Position numbers and translations under genes: made by a program. A DNA stretch of 64,000 bases, from the NCBI GenBank assembly GCA_033026295.1, contig CM065170.1:7945540-8009539 (forward strand), written 5' to 3'. Numbering within the stretch: position 1 is the stretch's first letter; each line of letters begins with the position of its first letter. Shown in pieces: positions 27,421 to 37,700 of this stretch. The stretch comes from Channa striata. Taxonomy: Eukaryota; Chordata; Actinopteri; Anabantiformes; Channidae. The notes beneath the pieces are model-generated. The model was not told the origin of the DNA and did not search any database. It saw only the letters and a list, made by a program, of their open reading frames with translations.

Positions 27421-29295
27421 GTGAATTTCTTGTTTTTGGCAGCACTGGCTTGCTGGAGTAATGCATAGAGCATATGCGCTTTAATCAAAGTCCTTCATTT
27501 TGAAGCTTAGCTTAGCCACTGCAGTATGATTCCTCCATGCTGTCCACCATTTGTATCCGTGAGAGTATGATCAATGAAACACCTTTTGATAATGCAGTAG
27601 AGTAAAACATCATTGACTATAAAGAAATGCTGTAATGTTACTCTGAAGCGGCATAAACATAACTGAACATTAATACCAAACCATAGCTTTAGCTTAATGT
27701 GCCCAGTATGCTGTTTAGTGTACAGTCTGTAGTTATTCTATTTATGTTGTATAGTAATGTACTGTTATAGTGTATTTCTGCTGTGCCAATTTTGAACCGG
27801 TACTGTACTGTAACGTGGTTATTTTGTCATCAAAGTTTTGGTCACCTGATGCTGCCATGGTAATTGTGATGAAGTAGTGATTTGGTCACAGGTGATGATA
27901 CTGTATACGGTATGACCACACAACTGGTAGAATTTACTATAGTACTCAAGAAATCACCGTGCCATTCGTGAAAGTATTGCCACGCTAGATAGAAGTTACA
28001 GATGGCTGTCACATTACAAAGTCAGAGTGCAGCACCAGAAGTAAGTGTGCCCTACTGTGGCTGCTGGAGAGGGGGGGATTTGCAGGCATCCGTCAGCACT
28101 AACTGGAAGTGACAGTGTGCAGAGAGGTCCTAATTACTGTCTCACTTGACTAATTGTCGTCTCTGAAGAATGTATTCCCACTGAGGTCCCGGCGATCTCA
28201 TTGACAGCACTGCTCAAAACATACAGGCCAGTGCTGACTTGCATGCCGTAATCTTTGAAGGCATTGCTGAATCAAAGCCACAAGTGGAAAAATCACTGAA
28301 CCTAAAGACTGCCATGATTACAGGCTCAAGTGTTACAGCAACGGAGAACGTGAGTGAGCTTTTGTAGGGCCCTTCTTCAACTCGTCAAAGTGTTAAGGCA
28401 TCCCTAACTACTGTCATCCTGCTATAATAGACTGATGATATGAGACTGTTGTTTGCTTTCTGAAGCCAACCACGTTAAAATAAACTTGTAACACTCCGAA
28501 TAATGCAGTAGACATGAGCCTTTAGTGCAGGCCGACTGAACTGAATGAATGCCTTCTCTTTCAGGGTCTTACCATTCAAAGTGCATCAGCTTCTCGTTTC
28601 CATGGTTTCCTTCCCTCTACCATTACTATCTTTCCACCAGTCTGCCTGCATGAGAGAGTAAGGGAAGGAGGGGGAGAGAGAGAGAGAATGACAGAAGGCT
28701 TTTAGCAGTGGTTATCTCTCCTTTGCATAAAGTCCCCTTTGCATTAGCAAATGCATGAATTGTGTCTGAATACACACACCAGCCAGCTCATATGGAAGCC
28801 TCCCTGGCTTACAAAGCGAGTGGGTGTGTATAAACTCATCTAATTTGTGGTCTCCTTCGAACACGACAGAGTTTGATGATAGATGAAAAAAAAAGTACAT
28901 CTCCCAAGTGATACAAGGGTATTTTCCTATTACTCACAATAAAATAAAGGTGCAGAAGTCATTGTAACGCCATAATAAGGCAATTTGACACAACCATCCT
29001 ATCTAAGCATGTTTATCTCATTCTGGCCAGCTCACTTTGAAGTGAAAAGTTTCTCACACTATGACTGTTTATTGTTGATCAAAAAATGACAACATACGTG
29101 CTTTGACAGGGATTCAGCCGCAGCTTTTGTCCTCCAAACCCTGTACCAGGCGTACACAGGCAACTTTTTTTTTTTGATTTATATAAGGAAATTAAATCAA
29201 AATCATTTGCGGCAGCCTTAATTCCATTTTGCTAATTGGATTGTGAGTGTTTGGGCACCTGATGGCTTCTTCCATGTAGTGCAGTACCTTTTATT

Positions 29296-29309
29296 GGACC
29301 AGAGGGCGC
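29296..29309 (+). promoter_or_regulatory. CTCF-like motif upstream of grik2
   Basis: GGACCAGAGGGCGC fits the core of CCASYAGRKGGCRS except the first two bases. 2.3 kb before the start codon. Confidence 0.3.
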
Positions 29310-30722
29310 TGGGACATTGAGAGGAAAGCAGCGGGCCTTGTCAGTCGAAGTCGTATCCCTGAGCTCAATAAGCATTCCTTTCATGCTGTGTGAAGCTCTG
29401 CTGACTTATACGGAAACCCAGAGATTCTCCATAATTATGCTAATGGTCCAGATGGTAGCATGATGAGTGCCATTCTCTTTGATATTCTCACTCTGCAGAG
29501 TGCTGGTGTGCAGACCCACGCAAACTGACACACGTTCAAAGTCAGTGTTCACACCACTTGAACCCGTGTAATTACTTCATGTCTTCCTTTTGCTTATACA
29601 AGCGCCCTCTTCACTAAATGCGTTTACTTCTATTTGGGAAGGTATTTTGACAGATATGGTAAAGCAATGTCTCAGTAAAGCCCATGTCATGTCTCGGTAT
29701 CTTCTGCTAAATTTCTACAGCCAAGCACATAGGTTAAAGTAATATTTTAAGAATATGTTGGAGACATAGGGGGAATGCATATGTATCATCAAGTACAAGG
29801 TCATCTGAATGATAAATATTCAAATACACAGCCCACAGAGGAATATTGTAGGGGCTTTATTTTGGAGTGCTTCTTCAACACACACTCTCACACACACACA
29901 GTCGCGCCATTCACACTTGAGTCACACAATGACTGTGTTCACCCGGGCTTTGGACGCTGCTGGCGCCGATCAAAGGGCTCCTTTCACATCCCAGTTGGGA
30001 TTAAATGGCTCTCCACCCTCTTGGGACGGGGGGACGCACCTATAGCTCCGGCTCCACCGGCCCAAAGAGCTGCTCAGTGGAACCGCTGATAAGGTGCATG
30101 TAGACTCAGATCAGTGCGCGCAGGCCCGCGAACGCGCTGCAGATACGCATCATGCGCCCAAGTCTGAACCCGCTAATGAGATAGAAGCGCGATAGGCCCC
30201 ACAATCTCTCGAGATGTTGCACGCCGATTCCCGTCGAATTCTCACGGCTCCAACTCGAGAAGAGTCTGTTGCTGAAAGGCTTTCAAGTTTAAAGTGCAGC
30301 TATTTGCATAGGTTAAATATTCGTGCCTTTCAGCGGCTCTGTCGATATTACGGATTTGCTGTTCTGCCAATTTTAATTCCTTTCATCCCACTCCTCCCAC
30401 ATTTCTGGAATGATGGTGGAAATGGTTGAAAGCGTGTTGCTAGAAAATCTTTTAAAATGTAGAAGGGGGGATCTGTGAATGACAAGCTGGGCCTACAAGT
30501 CCTACTCGAGATGGAATTGAATTGCAGCGAATCACTGCGGGCGTGAGATTACATCGCGTTGTTGTGTGCACAGTTATGAAATCTGAATCTGAAGACCGGC
30601 TGCTGGTTGATGCGTCTCTGTCCGTTGTGCTGAAAGAGATTCTGTGCTAACAAGTGAGACGCGTTCCACGCAGGTGGAGGTGATGTTCTGCCCCATACTC
30701 CGTTTGATCGGTGACACGACTT

Positions 30723-30728
<6 letters not shown>

Positions 30729-30758
<30 letters not shown>
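30729..30758. repeat. (GT)n microsatellite
   Basis: Uninterrupted run just upstream of the promoter region. Confidence 0.95.
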
Positions 30759-30759
<1 letters not shown>

Positions 30760-31024
30760 CCCGTTAGAGATGCTCTGCTCACGTGCATTATTCTGAAGTG
30801 AGTAGTTGGGACTAACTGAGAGTCGGGCTTCACCCCCGAGCATAACGTGGCACTTTGCGTGTGAGGGATTCTACATCCCACATCTTCCCCTGCATGTGGA
30901 CACGGGGCGAAGTTGGGAGAGAGTGTGAACGTACGAAGTTCTCCGCTTCTCCCTCGCGACAATGTCTCTCTCCTTCCATCCATCCAGTCATCACTCTCTC
31001 TTTTGCCCTCCTCTGTCTTTTCCA

Positions 31025-31029
<5 letters not shown>

Positions 31030-31063
<34 letters not shown>

Positions 31064-31110
31064 GTATTTCCATCTTCTGTCTCTCTCTCCCTCCCTCTCC
31101 CTCTCTCTCT
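31030..31110. repeat. (CT)n tract at the grik2 promoter
   Basis: A pure (CT)15 run (31030-31059) and a second CT/CCT tract (31080-31110), about 0.5 kb before the start codon. Homopurine on the minus strand. Confidence 0.95.
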
Positions 31111-31158
31111 GCGCGTTCACAGCACTAACCTTGGCTCGACGTCAGAGCCTGTGCAGCA

Positions 31159-31383
31159 GTGCAGTATAATGGGAGCGCAAGCAACCCAGAGCGCCTCATA
31201 GGGGGCTGCATATCGCTGCCGAATCCTCTGCTTGACGCTCTCCCGAGCCCCTCGCCAGCCCGCTCCAACACCTCCCCTATAGCCCATGCTTTGGCTCCCC
31301 CCTTCCCCACTGGATCCGTACCCTTCGACATGGACGTCCCGCGGTTCCTCGATCCGGAGGATTGTTGTTCCTTTGCGCAGTGA
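31159..31383 (+). other. Upstream ORF 1 in the putative grik2 leader (74 codons)
   Basis: An ATG-started frame of 74 codons (MQYNGSASNPERLIGG..., Pro- and Ser-rich centre, ending PEDCCSFAQ) stops about 200 nt before the grik2 ATG. It resembles no family I know. It counts as a uORF only if transcription starts upstream of 31159. Upstream ORFs are known to restrain translation of several glutamate-receptor mRNAs, so it may be regulatory rather than protein-producing. Confidence 0.3.
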
Positions 31384-31411
31384 AGGAGGAGAAGGGGAAG
31401 GGAAAGGAAAC

Positions 31412-31462
31412 ATGCCGGGACTGCTAATGGATGTAGGGAAAGCGCGAGTGACCATGCCGTGA
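31412..31462 (+). other. Upstream ORF 2 in the putative grik2 leader (16 codons)
   Basis: A short ATG frame, MPGLLMDVGKARVTMP then TGA, has A at -3 (good context) and ends 118 nt before the grik2 start. It is non-overlapping and out of the way of the main ORF, the arrangement expected of a reinitiation-permissive uORF. That it is translated is inference. Confidence 0.3.
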
Positions 31463-31580
31463 TCCTGCGCATCCAGGGCCGCCGTCACCCTGCCTTGCCC
31501 AACGACCGTAGAAGAATTACGGGGGAATCGTACCCGCGCAACGGGGGGATTAAACCACTGTGCATTTTTTTAAAAACAAC

Positions 31581-31704
31581 ATGAAGATTACCTCCCATCA
31601 TCTGATGATAACCAGTCTCGTTTTCAGGTCCAACCTCAGGCTGATCCCGCTTCTGCTCCTGTTTCTTGGTTACTCTCGCGGGATGCCTCACGTTTTAAGA
31701 TTTG
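31581..31704 (+). CDS. grik2: grik2 coding exon 1 (start codon and signal peptide)
   Basis: The exon encodes 41 codons plus one base. It starts MKITSHHLMITS, has a hydrophobic core (LIPLLLLFLGYSRG) typical of a cleaved signal peptide, and ends PHVLRFG, which matches the start of mature vertebrate GluK2 (...THVLRFGG...). The ATG has A at -3, and an in-frame TAA at 31551-31553 rules out a longer N terminus. A second in-frame ATG at codon 9 is less likely because MKI is shared with the mammalian protein. The donor after 31704 is TTTG|gtaaga, phase 1. Exon 1 is followed by a 17.1 kb intron. The surroundings are CpG-rich and lie directly downstream of the leader. Confidence 0.93.
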
Positions 31705-34700
31705 GTAAGAATCAACATGTTTTTTGATCCCATATTTTGTGTAAACGATGTCTCATAACACGAGCTGCCTGCGTGTGTGTCCGCCGTGAAATGACATTGA
31801 CGGGCTGCTGTATGTACGGCGAGCTTTCGGTCCCACACTGGCGGCGTTCCGTCCCTAACAGCTGGCAGACACGCTGACCTACACTCTGACATCACGTTGG
31901 TAAATAGTTCACAGTCCTGCCTGTGTGTCCTCCTATTGTTTTGTTGGAGACTGTTTGCGGGATTTAAATCGAGTGCATCTATAACCACCGACGACTTCCA
32001 TTATTCCGACCCTTTAATCCAGTCTCACAGTAACTTTAAGAGGAAAGCAACCCCACAGAGGAAGACGCAACAGTTCACGGACGTGGACAACACGAGGAAA
32101 CTCAGCACATTCACCAACACGCTGTGTGTCCACGGTCGTTTAAACCGCTGACAGCCCAACATGTCAACACTACTCCTGAAGTGTGGCTCAATCAGTGCTC
32201 TGTCACAGGAGCCAGTCCCCACGCCGGGTAGTATCACTTTTCATCCTCGATCTCACCCTCCACTGCATCCGCGATTACTGGCGTTGACAAAACAGATCAT
32301 TCGAGTTTCACTGGTGATTGGCTGAGTCACGTCGAGAGCCCCAGAGATGTTACGGCGTTGTTAAACGCACCAGCCGAGAAATCATCCCACGTACCGAGAG
32401 GAGACCACTTAATTGTAGCTCAGCAGCCTGAAAGTTGATTTGGCACTTCTCTTCAATGTCGCTTGGCGGGAGAGTGATATAATTAATATTGATTATTAGA
32501 ATAATTCTTCAACAGCCACCACTTCGGTGCCTTGGCGCTGATTCATAGAGTAACAATGTGCTACAAACGCGCGTGTATCTGATTTAAAAATCCCCAAATC
32601 GTGGCCTCCCGTGGTTTCGTCTGTGGCTTAATTAGATCCGACTCAGGATGGCTGCGTTTTGCCGCTCTCCGTTGCATGTGCACAGTACGTCTAGGAGTGA
32701 CAAGGGAGCTCCTCCTGACAGCGGATGTCATCAAGTGTTGACAGCACTTTCTTACAATCCCCGATTCCCCCGAGGGTCCTGTTTAAGAGTCAGCGCTCGT
32801 CCGCAGCAGCCGCCGCTATGGCAACGGGATGTGCTTGTCTTCTTGGTGCATCCTGAGCCCGATGAGCGATTTCCCGTCTCACACGTTGTCTGACAGACGC
32901 CGGGCGTCTGTTTCACTAATCCGTTGGGAACGGCAACGTAACCTGCGTTGTGGTATTTCCACCAAAGTTTCCAAGCTGGCCAATGATGGCAAATCCATGG
33001 GGGAAAAGTGGACAAACAGCTGATAAAATGCTTCAAGTATTCCTACAGTGAAATCTGGCCTTGGGCAAAACGGATGTGTGTGTGTGTGTTCTGTCTATGC
33101 ATATTTCAGTATTTTACTCCCTAAACATAAAGACAGAAATAACTTTGGATTTCTACTTTTGCTGCCTGTAGTCTTCCTCGCCACATCCAATATGTCACCC
33201 ACGGTGACACGGTAGATCTGCAAGGCATCTGGCATCAGTAGCACGGCAGACATAACCATGCGAGATAAGAGGTGATTCATATCACAGATCTTTTGCTCTG
33301 AGGTAAAGCCCACGCTTGATTCGAGTCTCTGTCCGTGGTCCTGTAGCCTACAAGCGACTGAACGTGCCACTGGATGTCCTGTTCAGCACCTCGGAGAGAG
33401 ATTTGATTTTTAGCAGCTCCGGATGCGCCTGGTGCTGAAAAAAACGCCCAGTGCTCATGTTTTGTCATAGGCTAGAATCTGTTTATAGAAAACTGGCAGT
33501 GTTTGTGCAGTGTTACACATCCAACTCACATCTTTCTGTTGCAAAATGATTCATTTTTTTTGTGTCACAGTTCTCTGTGGGTCATTTTTCCCAAATAAAT
33601 GCATGGCAGTGTGTCGCTTTCCCTATGAGGGGGACTTGCAAAACCGAAACCCGTTGGTCTTTTTACAGTGCATTTCCTGTCCTGTCGGATGTGCTTGCTC
33701 AGCAGATAATCCCAGCTGCTCCTTCAGGAGGCTGGCTAAATGAGGAGGTCAGCTCCCCTGGGTCTGTCTGTTCCCTTCCTACCCAAGTTCCATTCTGCCC
33801 AGACAGGCAGCTCACATTGTACAACCACTGTTCTGCTGTCAGACGGAGACCTTTACCCACACACACACACACACACAGACACAGTGACACCAAACTCAGC
33901 CCTTTATATTCCCAGCATCAGTCTCAGCATGTAAAGCGACAAGTGTCGGAGAAAAAAATAAAAGCACGTGTTCAGGCAGCCAGATATGCTGAGCTAATTC
34001 CCCATTCCTCCACTCCGTTCCTCATTTATAAATCATACAGGTAATTCATTTACTTAGATACCGAAATGGACCCAGTGCAGCCCTTACAAGGTGTAATAAA
34101 ATATGCTTGAGAAGATTCCCTTTTATAACGATAACTAGTTCACACTTACCTTTTTAGAGCACTGAATGAGACTGTGTTGCTGCGAAGGGTCTCAGAGATC
34201 CTGAACAAAGTGTTTTTCTTTTTTTTTTTTTCAGTTGCCATTTTGGTTTTCTTCCCACTTCCACCTGTAAAATGAAGGCCAAAGAAAAAGCTATAAAACA
34301 TCCACTTTAAACTTGAAATGAATCTACCTGTGTGTGGCTGCGTGGCAGTAAAAAGGGAACCTGGTATTGAATTTGCAAGCTGAACTATGGTCGGCAAACA
34401 TTTGTTGCCTTAAATTTTTAGATTTTATATGAGACTCGATGTTAAAACAGATGATCATCTTGGTGACTCAGTATCAATGCAGTAGTATTTTAAGATGCTG
34501 CTATTATTAAACTTCAATTTACTCAGTTGTCATAGATGCCTGTTAAAATTTAGTGAGATGGAAATTCAGAGGCTGTATGAACGTCTGCGTGTCTTGTGAG
34601 AGCCAGCTGGTAGCTAAAATTAAATGAGATCATTTTACTTTCCTTCATGGAAATAACATTATACGAACATGGTCTTATTTAGCTGTTCCCATAACAAACG

Positions 34701-37700
34701 TGGAGTCACACTAGCAATGAGTCATCACATCTGCCACTCCATCGGAGCTGATTGAGTTTTACTTACAGGCGTGTGTGCTATTCGCAAAATGTCTAAGGAA
34801 CAAAAAAAAAAAAAGGAGAAGGAGAAAGTAAAAAAAATAAAATAGACACACTGTTTTATTTCTGGTGTCCGAAGTTGGTCTGTGGCTGTGAGGTCGAGTG
34901 ATAACATTATCGCCGCCATCTTCAAACAACAGTGGCAGATGCAGTATGTCCCTGGGCTGTCAACTGCTGCTGAAAGCATTGTTGACTCAGAGATGCTCAT
35001 TTTGTTTGTTTATTTCCTGTTTATGTTTATATTTTCCCAGTACAGCCGTGTCTGGGAATATTTATGACTTAAACACAACACAGTTTTTCATTTTGGAAAG
35101 GAAATCAAGTCATGTTTTTTAGTCCTCTGGCAAAAAACAAATCCCCACTGGTGAAAGCTAAGTTTATCTAGCTGCTTCCACAATGCAGTGCAAGGATAAA
35201 GGTCCTTTATTGCCTTTCTAATATTTAACACTCTTTTCATCCCCTCAGCTGTTTTATGGTGGTGAAATTACAAGGTTGTCGAGAACAAGCAAGGGGAGAG
35301 GGAACAAACTCAAGTGGAGTTTGCAGTTAATTGACTTTATTTGCTTTTGCTTTCCGCCAGCCTGAATTATCAGCGTGCTGGAGTTTAGTTTGGGATTGCA
35401 GGAATTACGGATAACACCCTGTGCCCTGGCCCACTGCCAGCATGTTCACAGCAACACATTTAAATAGGCACAAAGCTGCTTAAAATATTCATGTGTCACT
35501 TGGCCCTGCCATAGCTTATAGAAATACGAAACTATCTCCTCTCTGCTGGCAAATGATTTTCATGGTTTAAAAATACCCACCGTGGGTTTCAAGAACAAAG
35601 AGCAGATCTGTCTTACATTAGCATGCAGCACCACACATGGGCTTGAAGCAGGGAACTATTTAGATGGATTTCTAAAACATGTTTACAGTCCTGAGTCTTT
35701 GAAGGCCTTGCTGTCATGCTTCAGTTACAAAAGGCTCAATGGTGATTAATTCAGAGTACAGATTTCTTGCCATTTTCAAATGGAAAATATCTGTGAGGTA
35801 TGAAATTAGTTTTCGTGTTGTGCTTAGCATTAAGTCTTTCTTTTTTTTTTTAGATTTACCAGCTTCATTTTGCAATGATTATTTACATTAAAGGAGGCTT
35901 TATATAATTGACCTTGTTTGCAAAGTAACCGGTTGTAGCATACAGTAATTGCCAGAATTGCTTCTGTCGTATTGTCTGTTTCTGCAAATCCAATAGAAAA
36001 CAATCAGTTCTGCCTCATGAAAGGTTCTGTATTGGCTTTCATAATTCTCAGTCTATCACTCCTTGTCACTGACACTTAGGGATTACCCTAGGTATTAGAA
36101 ATTTTAGGGGTTATATCTACAATTGTTCTGTGAAACTGTCCCCTGAGAATAACCCCACAGCACGTCTTTCTGCCTGATTGCCTGGCTCAGAGTTGACTGA
36201 AAGTCAGAGCCAAAACATTCACAAGATATATTATTGGATATATTATTGGATATATTTTTGCATCTTTTAACATGTGTGAAGTTGTCCTTCTCACAGTACC
36301 ACCGGGGGGGACGGAAGAAAATCTCAAGTCACACAGTGGTGTAAGAAAAATAAGAGTCTTTGTTAGAGAAAGAGCGAGTCTGTGTAAAGTGAGAGTGAAA
36401 AGAAAAACAGTGAGTTTTAAAGCCAGCAGATCTAGAGTAAAGATAGATTAGTTTGCCTCAGAGCAGTCCACTCTCAGCCCACTCGCAGTTGTGTTGTTTT
36501 ATTACTGCGCTGTGATGGCTTCTGTGAAGAGAGACAGGAAGGACAGTAGAGTATGCTGTGAAAATGTAGTGGGAGGCCAGAAGTCATCTACTGCAGTTGT
36601 AAATAAATGTCAGTGGTATTGTGTTAGCAATCTGAAAATTTGCAGGGATTCACAGAATTGGTTTTTGGAGTAAAAAAAAAAGGCAAAAACATTAGTAAGG
36701 AAGCCCTTTGGCTCTTTGGGTACCTAAACTTTAATGTATATTTTCATTAGCCATCTTATGCATTTACCAGGGGATGAGTCATTACCCATTTGGCTGTCTC
36801 TACTTCAACTAGATTGCGAGATGGTGGGAATCAATAACCATCAATATGTTTGTATTGCTAAGAGGAATAATAGAAAACACACACGCACACACACAAACTG
36901 GCAGCAAAACATGTAACCACTGCCAACTCCCAGATGCCTCCTTCTGTGTTTATCTGTGAGAATGCAAACACGTTAGCTAAAAAAAACCCCACAAATGTGT
37001 ACTATAAGAAGTATGTGTGGGAGTGGATTAATAATGCATGCCACTGTGAATTTATGACAACTTTAAACAGCTTTGAGCTGCAGGGATTTCTGTGGGACCA
37101 TAATATTTATCTGACATGCTCCCAACATGTTTGACCTACTCATATTCACGTTCATAACTGGTTTTAAGTTGAGTGAAGAACACTCCACTTGCTGGAATTT
37201 TGTTGCCATGCTTGGCAACATTTGTGGGTGTGCAGTGTGAGACCTTTAACTTCATAAGAGCTCAATTGTGGTACTTAACTATTAAGTGATTATTTAACAG
37301 ACGCAAACAAACATGGCTTGTCGAAGTGTATTATACAAGCAGGTGATGGAGCTAATTGGGAGCCCGAGTAAATGTTTACTTTCTCTTTGCACTTTAATAC
37401 ATGCAGGAGGGTCATTGATTGGCTTTTGTTCGATTTGCTGTTAATATGCGTTAATAATATAGTTATATTATTTGCGAATGGTGTCTTACATGTGTCCTGT
37501 AAACAGAGCCATGTGAATTCCAAGCTCGCAGACAAAGTAAACATATTTAAGAGCACATACACTGTAAATGAAAACATTGACGTCCAAACGACACGGGATT
37601 CAGAAGTCAATCGATTACAGAAAGCCCTCCGGCTGTGCTGGCTGTGATGTGAGGCGCCGATCAGGTCAGGATGTGGTGATTCACCTTCATCTCTAGCCAG

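Larger units (their letters stand above)
14076..29929. other. Intergenic, no gene seen
   Basis: Non-coding and AT-rich. Contains the palindromic X-box (14521), hairpin (18615), repeat fragments (18927, 19538, 27100), microsatellites, and an 18-bp AT palindrome at 20254-20271. The 154-codon frame at 17828-18292 covers well-mixed sequence that could be a conserved non-coding element, but it has no known protein signature. Confidence 0.65.
30900..31580 (+). promoter_or_regulatory. grik2: Probable grik2 promoter and 5' leader
   Basis: This is the sequence immediately upstream of the start codon. It is richer in CpG than the flanks and holds a long (CT)n tract (31030-31110), a CRE-like CGACGTCAG (31138-31146) and a weak TATA-like TATAAT (31165-31170). 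The transcription start cannot be placed from sequence alone, and non-coding first exons further upstream are possible. Two upstream ORFs lie in it (31159-31383 and 31412-31462). An in-frame stop at 31551-31553 separates them from the main ORF. The promoter assignment rests on position and composition. Confidence 0.5.
29930..33060. promoter_or_regulatory. CpG-richer region around grik2 exon 1
   Basis: From about 29.93 kb the sequence changes from AT-rich to frequent CpG (for example 30050-30240 and 31140-31560) and returns to the AT-rich background after about 33.0 kb. It brackets exon 1 and is most simply a CpG-island-like promoter domain. Boundaries are by eye. Confidence 0.5.

Noticed and set aside
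30549..31120. Minus-strand frames rich in Arg-Glu repeats and in Thr-His repeats opposite the promoter.
   Set aside because: Direct translation of the (CT)n and (GT)n microsatellites.
33510..34044. Overlapping plus-strand ORFs of 77 and 160 codons in intron 1.
   Set aside because: Two mutually overlapping frames crossing a CA repeat, no protein similarity, no splice signals in phase with grik2.
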